A DNA stretch of 64,000 bases, from NCBI GenBank assembly GCA_014904845.1, contig MU119248.1, positions 186,001-250,000 on the forward strand. Direction: 5' to 3'. Of the stretch, positions 12,015-21,151 are shown piece by piece. The notes beneath the pieces were generated by a model. That model ran no database searches, was not told the origin of the DNA, and saw only the letters and a program-made list of their open reading frames with translations. Both the position numbers and the translations under genes were made by a program. How positions within the stretch are numbered: position 1 is the stretch's first letter; every line of letters starts with the position of its first letter. This DNA comes from Acephala macrosclerotiorum. Its lineage: Eukaryota; Ascomycota; Leotiomycetes; Helotiales; Mollisiaceae.

Positions 12015-12550
12015 CTTTTTTTCAAATTTTGCCTTCCCGTTTTCGTTCAATATTGAGCAAGAATTGGAATTCCATGACTTGAAATTGTGATTCCAAGGAC
12101 CGAGTGGTTCAACTGCCACTGCGGCGAGAAATGGAAGTACCTGCCCATTGGAGTCTTCGGGTTTGATTAAAGTATTGTAATGGCCAAATTGCTGCTTTTC
12201 GGAGAAAGTGCAATTGCGTACTCGAATATCGGAAACTAGAAAATATTGCATGTGCAACCTGAGACTGCGGGTTGATGGTTCAGAAGAAAAGCGTAAGTCG
12301 GGGTGTGGAGTTATATCAACGACATTTTCAAAAGGTGAGCCGTAGCCTGTAGGTAGCCATGACGGAGCATCCGAGATTCCATGCGCAGGGTGATCCGCGT
12401 CTCGTACCATGAGGGGGTTGACGAGTTCACCGGAACAAATGCTGACAAAGAGATGGTTCGCCAGAGCAGCACCGAGAGAAACCGAGTAGTCAACAGGAAC
12501 AACTTTTCTCAAACTCGGCGGGAATAGTCCAAGAATGCCGTAAATTCTGT

Positions 12551-12578
12551 CATGCTCGAGGGAACATTCTCGAGCATG
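12551..12578. repeat. Perfect 10-bp inverted repeat with 8-nt loop
   Basis: CATGCTCGAG and its exact reverse complement CTCGAGCATG flank an 8-nt spacer, at the place where the ankyrin-HET pseudogene changes frame. A short imperfect direct repeat (GTGGCTGAACGAA) follows at about 12592-12620. Both look like local rearrangement in a decaying gene. Confidence 0.85.
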
Positions 12579-14562
12579 AAGTAGCTGAAGAAAGTGGCTG
12601 AACGAAGGTGGCTGAACGAAAGTGGCTCAGCGCCAGAGACAATACTAGAATTCTGGAGAGGAAAATGCTCGGCGAGGACGGAGAATCGCTCATTCCCTTG
12701 ATGGCGAGTCAATCCATGCTCTTTCGTACGAGCCTCCACCAGTTTCGAAGCATGAATCACACCTGATCCGCAAACCACAACCTCTCGAGCGAGGAAAGTC
12801 TCTTGGAAAGCCCCGACTCGATGATGATGATATCCAATGATCCAAGCTAGCAAACTCTCGTCAGGCAAGATCGGCCAGTCATCCAACGTATTTTTGGGTC
12901 CCTTTGGTCTGAGGCGTTTCTTCTGGGGTTGGAAGTTTCGCCATGAAACATAGCTTTTGAAGGAGCAGTTCTGAGATCACGACGCAACAGTCTGCTCCAC
13001 GATAATAGTCTGCCATAAATGGGATCTCGGCCTCTTTGTCGCTTGGTTGAGTCTGGTCGATGCAGATTCTATCCATCCAGATATACTGGAGATCTCGGCG
13101 CTCGGCTTCCATTGCTGCGAGCATGTATACTTCTTGGAAGTATGCCGATGAGGTGTGGGAGGTCGAGAATTTTGGCTGTAGGATATCTTTGCTTGAAGGT
13201 ACTTTCTCTACCAAGTCCGGGGAGGCCGTGACCAAAGAATTGATAACCTCGTCGAAGAAGCCGGGCATGAGAGACTGGTGGCTGTCCAGAAAGTACGCTG
13301 GATCTCGAGACTTGTACTTCTCGGGTGACCATATGTATGATACGATGATATACTTCTTGTTTTCGGTGTCGAAGGTGATCTCGCCGGTATGAATGTTTAT
13401 CAGTTGCTTAAGACTCTTGGGTAGTCCCGATGTCCCAGGGGCCGTGGGACTTTGTATACTCAGCCTTCGAACCACCTCAGCAAAAATGCACGTGTCTTTA
13501 TTGTCCGCCTGAGTCGCAGGCACCAACTCACTTTCATTATCCAGCTATGTCGACTCCTCCTTAGACTCCACATCATGAGCATCTGCTGCCAGCTGTGAAT
13601 CAAGTGCCAAAGCAACATCTGAAGCAGTCTTGCCATCATTGTCCCGCATATCCGGCTCAGCACCAGCATTCAAGAGAAGCAAGTTTAAGTCATCCGACCC
13701 ATTCCAAGCAGCCACTTTATGAAGTGGTGTTTGTCCAAGACCGTCCTGTAAATTCAAACCCGCTTCAAACCCAATCAATTTCGCAACAGCTTGGCGGTAG
13801 CCCAACGTGCAAGCAAGATGTAAAGCTGTTTGGCCATCTTCCTGCTGAATGTTGACGGGGTAAATTCGAAGAGCAATACGATGACATCCAGATTCATGGC
13901 TTCAGTGCCCGTAGCAAGGTGCGATCGGGAACCTCCTTCTAAAAAGGAGCTTCCCTCAAAATACTATATTCCAACAACATCTTGATCAACGCCGTTTGTC
14001 CCTTCTTGACCGCCTTCTCCAAAGGGGGTGTATCCCATCCGAATGGATATCATCATGGGAGCAAACTCCTGTCGGATCGGCTCCGGCTGTAACAACAATC
14101 TCATTACCTCCTCATTCCCTACTTTCAAAGATTTTTTGATCAGAACGTCATGCTCGTTTTCGGTGACTGAAACTCCCGTGGAGATGAGTCGTTGAACCTC
14201 TAGGATATTTTGCTCGCCGATAGCGGCATTGAGGAGTCCTTCGGGCTTGTGAAGGTACTGTTCATAGGTTGCGGTGCGATCTTCACCTTCGCCTATGAGT
14301 GCCGTGCGAACTCTACGCCAGAGAGGGATACGAACTCTGGTAATTCCGGACATTTGAAAAAAGATGTATGTCGAAATCGAAGAAAGGCTCAGGTATGAAA
14401 ATTAGGCCGGGAGTCTCAACTCTACTTAAAAACATTTGCGCAACTGCTTTGCACTGCCTCGCTTGCTGAGGTTGACCGAATCTAAGCAGGTCAGCTTTTT
14501 TCTGGCTTTGAACGAATGCGTATGTCATCATTGAGCCGAAATGCACGAAGCCTCTGAAATTA

Positions 14563-14845
14563 CGAGCCTGGGATCATCAGTCTGTGTTTTCCAGGCATTT
14601 TTCGGGGCATTTTTAAGCGACGAAAACTAAACTCGACGACTTTACTTTAAAAGTATAAAATACGCACAAATCAGAATTATTTGAACTTATATTACGATAT
14701 TTATAAAAAGCTATAGTGAGTTTATAAAGCAAATCTGAGTTAATTTAGTTTCGTGATTAAAAATCGAAATTTAGTTTCAGCGCTCATTTATTAGCGAGAA
14801 GGCCCGAAGAGCCCTGTAAAACACAGACTTATGATCCCAGGCTCG
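14563..14845 (+). mobile_element. MITE copy 1, TIR with 3-bp TTA target duplication
   Basis: A 283-bp AT-rich non-coding element. It begins CGAGCCTGGGATCATCAGTC and ends with the reverse complement form ...GATCCCAGGCTCG. TTA flanks both ends (14560-14562 and 14846-14848). Related copies lie at 18192-18474 and 49576-49850. The 3-bp TWA duplication is the habit of PIF/Harbinger transposons, so this is probably a non-autonomous derivative of one. This copy is the most diverged internally and sits between the ankyrin-HET pseudogene and the TPR-CHAT gene. Confidence 0.9.
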
Positions 14846-15041
14846 TTAACCAGCCTCCTGGAAAGTTGGGCATATACCGCGGTACCAACATGGTACTCCA
14901 ATTCAATGAATAGTCAGGCATTGACACATGGATTATGTCAACGATCGTTGCTTTAAATTGAATGCGAGTTATATGAATGGGACAACCAGTAATTGTGCGA
15001 TCTTAGCGACTGCGAAATTACGCGGAATTAAAGTAGTACGT

Positions 15042-18000
15042 TCAGGCTCCCATATGAATGAATGGTGCCCAAGAAAGAAAGTCTTCCTTGTTCTCCTCCC
15101 TAGCCGCTAATACAGCCTCATACAAAGCTACCGAAATAGCCCTGTGTCCCCCAGCCATTGCACCATTACCTTGAAACAGTGAATAGTAGAAAGCTCCAGC
15201 CAAGTTTGCACACCTCAAGTCCCCAGCTTTCCACATTGTCCCCACGACATGTTTAAATCCAGCCAGTTGAAACCCACTACCGATATGAATTACCTCATCA
15301 ACCAGGTTGTTAGGACGGTTCCGAGCGGTACCACATGCGGAGAGGAACGCGAGTTGAGAACGACGGCTACTCTTGTTGGAAATTTCCGCAACTGTCAACT
15401 CGCTGGTGCCCCCTTGACCAATGTAAGTGTTGTCAGCCTGGAGAATAAGACCGCTATTGGAGGGATTGTTCAGGTCTGAAATGCCATGACAAATGCAGTG
15501 CACGATTTCGTAGGAGTCGATTGATTGTAAGACTAAACTGGGTGTGGGCCTCTTCATTATAGTTGTTGAACATCGACCTTCTACCGCTGTCGAAATTTGA
15601 GCGCTTTCCAGATCCGTTGAGAGATCTGGTTGTCCCGAGGTTTGATCCATAGCCACAATGAGAATACTAGGTTCCTTGCCTAACAACGTCATAGGCTTCT
15701 TCCGAGCGGACGAAAGCGCGTTGATTGTGGGCGTATAGGATGAAAGAACTCGTGCCATTGTCGAATATGAGAAGTCTTTGCTGTAGTCGCCAGCAACATG
15801 GAGAGGTAGAATGCTCATAAGTCCGACACCAATCCACCATAGCCGCGGCAAAGCATCCACGCTGCTCTTCGCTTCAAGATGCAACTCTCTCATTACTGGC
15901 TCCACGGTGGAATACCATAGCCATCTCAGAAGACTACCCATCTTTCGATTCTTTTCCATTAATTGCTCGAGACTTTTGCATCTCTTCAGGATCACTCCTG
16001 TGAACAGTTTGACATTCTCTACTACATCGGCAAAGATAAGGCTTGGAAGCTGAATGGACGTTGCCCCAGTCCCTGTTAATATGAGGGCATCACTTCGGAG
16101 AGGAAGGCAATTCAGAACAATAATGGGCCCTTCACTTGCGATCCTAATGAGGTCACCGGTAGATGATAATGTTTGAAGAGTCTCCAGTCCTGGAGTTGAT
16201 CGAATAGCATCCAAAACCTCATGAAGTTTATTCACATCATTTATATGCTTCCGTATAGCAATGCTTTCCAGTGTCTGGTCGTCAAGGCTTCCTTCCGGCT
16301 GTGAAGAAAGACCCGTTAAGGCTTCTATCTCCGAGGAACTGGCTAAAGCTCGGAGCCTTTGCCACTTGTTGAAAAGACTCGGGTTCCTCCTGCTCAACTC
16401 CGAAAGTCGTGTTTTTAACTTCAAGGCCTGTTGGTAGATTACTCCACGGCTCGCTTCCAACATTATAATAGCAGTCAAAGGCGACTTCTCTGCTTGTAGA
16501 GTCAAGGCACAAGCAATTCCTGCAAGGCCAGAAAGTCTAGATAGTTGATTCTCTTGATCAATTCGGTCTAGAGGGCCATCGAAGACTTGAGGGAACAGTT
16601 TTACAGCATCGTCTGCTATGGAGCTTGCTTCTTGCCACATGCCAAGGCACGAAAGTGCATCAATTGCGTATCCAGACGCTTTAATTCGATCGAATGCAGG
16701 AGAGCTTTCGCATTTCCAAGCATCTAGGAACGCTTGAACAGCTTTGTTGGAAAATTCGGATGCTGCCGTGGGATCCGTCTGCTGAAGACTAAGATTATGT
16801 CTGCTCACGAAGCAGAGGCCAAGTCTTCCAAGTATTTCCGCGCGATTATAGCTGCCTGGAGACATTGGAGCTATTGCCGTTTCAAAATTCGAGATGGCAA
16901 GTTCAAGATCACTCTGATTGCCAGTCTTTGTAAACATTGATTGATATTGTACCCCCAGATTCTTGAAGATAGCCTCTTGATGCCTTGCAGCGGGAATTTT
17001 CTGTTCAGAAAGCAACACAACCGCTTCTTGACTTATGTCCAGCGCGGCTTCGAGATCTTCAATATCTCCAGTGAAGGTCCATTTCGCATGAAGCTTGTTC
17101 GAGTAATTCGACAGCATGCCCAGCCTCTCTGGATGGTGCCTTGGAATTTCATTCACAGATTTCTCAGCACAGATAAGACACATTTCAAGGTCGCCAAAAC
17201 TCCCCGTCCGACCGAATAGTAGCTGGTAGGCATTGCTCTGATTGGACCAGCAGAGTGCACGAAAAGGAGAAGGTCGAGTCCGCAAATGCAGACTTTGGTC
17301 CAGGCTAAAAATGGCTTCCTGGACGAGCTGCAATGCCCCAGTACGTTGATATTCAACTTTCAGCTTATTTGCGAGATTGTTCAGATAAGTCGCCTTGACT
17401 TCGGGGGAGTTCACTAAAGAAGGAATAGCGATCGCTTTCCTAAGGTTCGATATTGCTTCATGGATGTTTTGTGCATTCCCTGTCTCTTCATAGCTCGCCT
17501 GAAGAGCGTCGGCCAAGTTACTCAGTGCCTCGCCTTGCTCAAATGTCTCAGTAGAACAAAGACTCAACGCTTGCCGTAGAGTGAAAATCGATCGCTCCAG
17601 GTCGTTCATTTGTGTGAATCTAAAGAACCTAGCTTTCAAGAACACCCCCAGATTTATAAGGATACTGAGGCGATCGAATTTTCTGCTTGGATCAATCTTC
17701 AATCCGGCTTGACTGAGCAGAATAGCAGTTTCGAGGTCGGGAGTGGTTCCGAAGCGAGAGTACTTCGCATAATATTTGAGACTCAAAGAGTCTAAGCGAC
17801 GAATTCTAGGATATTCCACTGACATAACCATCTTCAAAGCTTCTTCATCCTTCGCAATAGCAAGGTCATAATCTTCTAAGAGACCGGTGTTCTTGCCTCG
17901 TTCCAGAAAGCAGTCTGCAAGATGGCTGATCGTTATTGGCTGATTGGGAGTCTGGGCTGGAGAGCAGTGCAAGGACTCAATAATTTTTGAACTGGCCTCT

Positions 18001-18206
18001 TCCAAAACCTGCGGGTCTTTGGTGATGGCATAGCTTTTCAGTAGTATCCAGCTGAGGTTATCCAGGTACACTGATCTATGAGAGTTCGTAGTTGAAACAT
18101 TGTCCAGCACCTCTTTCGCTGAGGATAGTGCGTTTTGAAGGTCTTCGACAATTCCTAATCTGTCATATCGTTTGGCTAGAGACTGACTTAACGAGCCTGG
18201 GATCAT
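15042..18206 (-). CDS. TPR-CHAT protein, C-terminal part with CHAT protease domain (gene split by MITE)
   Basis: A 1054-codon frame. The first part is a long series of about 40-residue helical repeats of the TPR type seen in CHAT proteins (for example NLGVQYQSMFTKTGNQSDLE and LSNYSNKLHAKWTFTGDIED). From about residue 690 follows a CHAT domain, a caspase-like cysteine protease fold. Its dyad is visible: His907 in HCICHG and Cys958 in FLSACGTA, with a VVGTMWKAGD block after it. CHAT proteins usually use the TPR array as sensor and the protease to cleave a partner. The ATG used here and the first four codons (MIPGS) come from the end of a MITE; the true gene continues upstream at 18475-19719. 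The codon after the MITE target duplication joins the two halves exactly. So the protease half may still be translated alone, without part of its sensor array, or not at all. Confidence 0.9.
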   Translation of the reverse strand: MIPGSLSQSLAKRYDRLGIVEDLQNALSSAKEVLDNVSTTNSHRSVYLDNLSWILLKSYAITKDPQVLEEASSKIIESLHCSPAQTPNQPITISHLADCFLERGKNTGLLEDYDLAIAKDEEALKMVMSVEYPRIRRLDSLSLKYYAKYSRFGTTPDLETAILLSQAGLKIDPSRKFDRLSILINLGVFLKARFFRFTQMNDLERSIFTLRQALSLCSTETFEQGEALSNLADALQASYEETGNAQNIHEAISNLRKAIAIPSLVNSPEVKATYLNNLANKLKVEYQRTGALQLVQEAIFSLDQSLHLRTRPSPFRALCWSNQSNAYQLLFGRTGSFGDLEMCLICAEKSVNEIPRHHPERLGMLSNYSNKLHAKWTFTGDIEDLEAALDISQEAVVLLSEQKIPAARHQEAIFKNLGVQYQSMFTKTGNQSDLELAISNFETAIAPMSPGSYNRAEILGRLGLCFVSRHNLSLQQTDPTAASEFSNKAVQAFLDAWKCESSPAFDRIKASGYAIDALSCLGMWQEASSIADDAVKLFPQVFDGPLDRIDQENQLSRLSGLAGIACALTLQAEKSPLTAIIMLEASRGVIYQQALKLKTRLSELSRRNPSLFNKWQRLRALASSSEIEALTGLSSQPEGSLDDQTLESIAIRKHINDVNKLHEVLDAIRSTPGLETLQTLSSTGDLIRIASEGPIIVLNCLPLRSDALILTGTGATSIQLPSLIFADVVENVKLFTGVILKRCKSLEQLMEKNRKMGSLLRWLWYSTVEPVMRELHLEAKSSVDALPRLWWIGVGLMSILPLHVAGDYSKDFSYSTMARVLSSYTPTINALSSARKKPMTLLGKEPSILIVAMDQTSGQPDLSTDLESAQISTAVEGRCSTTIMKRPTPSLVLQSIDSYEIVHCICHGISDLNNPSNSGLILQADNTYIGQGGTSELTVAEISNKSSRRSQLAFLSACGTARNRPNNLVDEVIHIGSGFQLAGFKHVVGTMWKAGDLRCANLAGAFYYSLFQGNGAMAGGHRAISVALYEAVLAAREENKEDFLSWAPFIHMGA

Positions 18207-18474
18207 AAGTCTGTGCTTTTCAGGCTGTTTTCAGGCTGCTTTTTCGCGAAGAACTTCAAAGTCCATGCCGTGACTTAAAAAGTATAAAACAACTACAAAT
18301 TAAAATCTTTTAAGACTATAGTTTATTATTTGATAAAAGCTAAAGTATCTTTTTACAAATTAATTAAGTATATTTATATTTTGATTTAAAAGTCGATATT
18401 TAGTTTTAGCGTTTATTTGTTAGCGAAAGGCCCTGAAAAGCCCTGAAAAGCACAGACTTATGATCCCAGGCTCG
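18192..18474 (+). mobile_element. MITE copy 2, inserted in the TPR-CHAT gene
   Basis: A 283-bp element with terminal inverted repeats identical over at least 30 bp (CGAGCCTGGGATCATAAGTC and on through TGTGCTTTTCAGG at both ends), flanked by TAA at 18189-18191 and 18475-18477. Removing the element plus one TAA restores a continuous TPR frame, which is direct evidence of insertion into a once-whole gene. The interior matches copy 3 closely. No coding capacity. Confidence 0.95.
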
Positions 18475-19719
18475 TAAGGTGTACAAGATACCAGGTCTGA
18501 TAGGGCTCCGCAGTTGAACTGCATGAACTGCTTCTTCTGATTTTGCAATTGACTGGTTGATGTGTTCAACATTCTTTGCCAGATTGAACTCATGCTGAAA
18601 TGCTAAGGCCAAATGGTCTAAAAGAAGTGGGCGGGTCGGATCCGAAGGTCCAGTTGCTCGCAATGCCGCTTCGCCTTTCCCTATAGCCCGTTCGAGATAT
18701 TGGTGAGACCCGGTAGCCTCGAATTTGGACAGCAGTATAACTCCCAGAGTATCCATCAATCCCGGAGTCCGCCTGTCACTGGATGGTGTCAGGTCCAGGG
18801 CTCGTTCGATCTTCTGCAAAGCTTCTTCTAGGTCATTTCCGTTTCGAAGTACAGAGTATCTTTGGTTCAGAGCCCCACTCAAGTGATACAAGATGATTGG
18901 TCTCTCAGGGTGGTTCTCTGGGATCAGTCTCTCGGCATTTTGCATCGTGACCACTGCTCGTTGGAGGTCCTGAAGGTTCTGGGCTGCATTATATCTCAAC
19001 CTCAGAGCCAGTGCAAGACAGTCCAAGGTTGCAGGACGATCTGAGTGACTTGGAGGTGTGAGTTCCAATGATTCCTCTGCTTTGCGAACTGCTTGCTCAA
19101 GATCATCCAGATTTCCATCGATGTCCACCGATCTCAGCAGTAATACTGTTGACAAAGTGCGTAGGCATGTTCTTTTTGATTCGAGTTCGATGGAAGGAAT
19201 GGCGAGGGCGTTTTCAAGGTTCTCAATCGCGAGATTAAGATGCACCGGATCGTGTGTGACTTGGTACCTCTCGTAGAAGCATATTCCAAGAGTCCCCAAA
19301 CCGATAGCTTTGTGGCCTGAAAGAGAAGGAGATGTGGCTACTATCAACTCTGCGTTGAGGTCTGCCATATTCAGATCTTGCAGACTTCTACTTGCATGAT
19401 ATCTCTCAACGTAGAGGTTAGCTAGATCAGTGAGACAAAAGACTCGGAGTTCTTCAGGGAAATCGGCTGAAGGAATCGCTGAAATAGATGCTTTAGCCCA
19501 GAATATTGCTTCGTCAAGATCGGGAAGCGACTGGCTCTGCTGATACCTGCTATGTGCATCGATCAGTCGCTGGGTTTTGTCCATTCTGGCGGGTTGCAGG
19601 AGTCCCGACACGAAAGACTTGAGAGCGGATAGGAGATGCGACATGGACCCTGATTTTGAGGTTGTCAAATTCATGTAGTTTCTGAAATGCATGTGCTTGC
19701 AATCATCTGCGGAAAACAT
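18406..19719 (-). CDS. TPR-CHAT protein, N-terminal TPR part (gene split by MITE)
   Basis: A 437-codon frame starting at 19719, with short N-terminal sequence and then TPR-type repeats in tandem (YQQSQSLPDLDEAIFWAKAS, LDGLAL-like helices, RYNAAQNLQDLQRAVVTMQN). The last 23 codons and the stop are supplied by the MITE (after IRPGILYTL). In the uninterrupted gene the next residues would be those of the frame at 15042-18206. The two pieces together would be about 1460 aa. The gene is transcribed away from the 308-aa gene at 20046, with about 330 bp between the two starts. Alternative starts exist a few Met downstream (at MSHLL), which would drop a short leader. Confidence 0.85.
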   Translation of the reverse strand: MFSADDCKHMHFRNYMNLTTSKSGSMSHLLSALKSFVSGLLQPARMDKTQRLIDAHSRYQQSQSLPDLDEAIFWAKASISAIPSADFPEELRVFCLTDLANLYVERYHASRSLQDLNMADLNAELIVATSPSLSGHKAIGLGTLGICFYERYQVTHDPVHLNLAIENLENALAIPSIELESKRTCLRTLSTVLLLRSVDIDGNLDDLEQAVRKAEESLELTPPSHSDRPATLDCLALALRLRYNAAQNLQDLQRAVVTMQNAERLIPENHPERPIILYHLSGALNQRYSVLRNGNDLEEALQKIERALDLTPSSDRRTPGLMDTLGVILLSKFEATGSHQYLERAIGKGEAALRATGPSDPTRPLLLDHLALAFQHEFNLAKNVEHINQSIAKSEEAVHAVQLRSPIRPGILYTLRAWDHKSVLFRAFQGLSLTNKR

Positions 19720-20045
19720 GCATCCAGCTCATAAAGTTTGGTATCAGAAGTCTAACGATAATAGTCGCACCATATGTACAGTGCTCTCCGAGACAGCATC
19801 GACTAGATCCCTTTTGGCCAGTGAGTGGTGTGCTCCCAGATTCAGCTACTGACCGTTCTTCCCGAGACAATGTTCCACTGAAAGCCCGATCGAAAGCCAC
19901 AGAAAGATGCATGTTCATCACACCACCAGGCACGTGACACTTCCCGCATTGTCTGTCCACCTGGTGGTCCCTGAAATAGAGGTTGACCTCCAGATAATGT
20001 CCCAGCGTAAAGCAAAGATTTAACAGTTCCAAAATTGATGCGGAA
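19720..20045. promoter_or_regulatory. Divergent upstream region between TPR-CHAT and 308-aa gene
   Basis: 326 bp separates the two start codons, so the two genes may share a promoter. No binding motif or TATA element can be named with confidence. The open frames inside it look like chance. Confidence 0.4.
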
Positions 20046-21073
20046 ATGCTGTCAAGTCACGAGCAGTTTCCAAAAGCGCTGGAGTTCAATTCATATGGCT
20101 ATGCATTATACCATCCAAAGCCGGCGTCGTTTCTGCAACCTGGAGACTGTGGATATTTCGATGAGCAAGGAGATTGGCACAGGCTGCTGAGTTCAATTGC
20201 AGTACCAAACTCGAACTCGGCTATGAATTCGAAGATTGAAATGATAGAAATTTCGAACGATGAACTTCATCCAGGAAAGCCCGAAACGTGGGGGCCCGTG
20301 ACCAGCGAGGGTGTCTCATACACGAGTGCGGGGGTACAGGGACAGATGAGGTGAGCTTGAAATCTCCATTAATGCTTGCATCAGTTGATATTATACAGCC
20401 ATCCAGGAAGCCCGGGAACTCTTGATGTCAAGTTGGAGTTTTCCAAGAAGCAAGAATACGGCGCAGCTTTACTCACTGGACCAACCGTTCGAAAGTCCTA
20501 CTTCCAGCGCCCGCTGAAATTCCATGTATGGACCAAGAAAAATGCCCGTTCAATAGTTCAAAACTTTCCCGATGTTACACAACATGATCTATGGGTAATC
20601 ACTAAAGTCTGCCAAACACCCAGATGCATCATTGGAACATGGAGTGATCAAGAAAAGTCATTTCTATGCCTTGGAGGTGGTGCACTGGTCAACAACTCGT
20701 TGACATTGAATGCAGACTGGAGGAGGGAGCAAACTTCCGGATCATGGAGATTCTTTGATCAAATAGACAAGATGGATCCGAACAAACCCGAAAGCAAAAA
20801 GCAGACTAACATGCAGGGAAAGAAACGCGATGACTGGGTCATATTTGTGGAAGGGTTGAAGTACAGGTACTCTAAAGTGCTTGATGCAATGAAAATGGCG
20901 AGTCTTACTGTCTTCGACGTTTTGTAAAGGTAGACTGACTGGCCTTGATATAGATTCCCCTTCAACAAATTGACAGATCTCGTGGAGACGAAGAGGTTTA
21001 TGATGACTTCATGGTTGAAGACGTTGATGGAGTGGACTACACAGTCGAGTGCGAGTTCTGGGGTGCTGAATGA
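20046..21073 (+). CDS. Unknown 308-aa protein, divergent partner of TPR-CHAT
   Basis: Three exons joined in frame: 20046-20350, 20399-20923 and 20977-21073, with 48- and 53-bp introns, giving 308 aa. The N-terminus has a compact start (YGYALYHPKPASFLQPGDCG, then GDWHRLL). The middle, DLWVITKVCQTPRCIIGTWS, is a beta-rich stretch that I have seen in many uncharacterised fungal proteins, especially in mushrooms. The third part has WVIFVEGLKYR and an acidic tail ending CEFWGAE. There is no signal peptide and no membrane helix. No Pfam name comes to mind. Its head-to-head place beside a CHAT protease makes it a candidate substrate or effector, but that is inference from position only. Confidence 0.8.
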
Positions 21074-21151
21074 TTAGATCCTGTTGCGAGCGAGTAGATG
21101 ATATGTTTTGGATTTGCAAAATTTACAGATATTTATCCCACGCTCTCTTTT

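Larger units (their letters stand above)
11811..14353 (-). pseudogene. Ankyrin-HET fusion gene, broken
   Basis: Read from 14353 down, the frame starts MSGITRVRIPLW and soon enters ankyrin repeats (EGLLNAAIGEQNILEVQRLI, TALIKMLLE, TALHLACTLGYRQAVAKLIG, TPLHKVAAWNGSDDLNLLLL). A single TAG (13545-13547) then interrupts the frame, which goes on directly into a HET domain: YIIVSYIWS, then YIWMDRICIDQTQPSDKEAE and YYRGADCCVVI. Frameshifts are needed near 14030, 13860, 12890 and 12560; beyond the last, HDRIYGILGLFPPSL is a typical HET-family block. The C-terminal frame runs into a poly-A tract (poly-T on the plus strand) and ends at 11811. The order ankyrin then HET in one polypeptide is inferred from the frame-preserving stop and the absence of any start between the two parts. 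HET domains usually come first or alone, so the order is unusual. Confidence 0.8.

Noticed and set aside
11833..12090. 85-codon plus-strand frame with a poly-Phe run
   Set aside because: Produced by the poly-T tract; it has no other protein-like feature.
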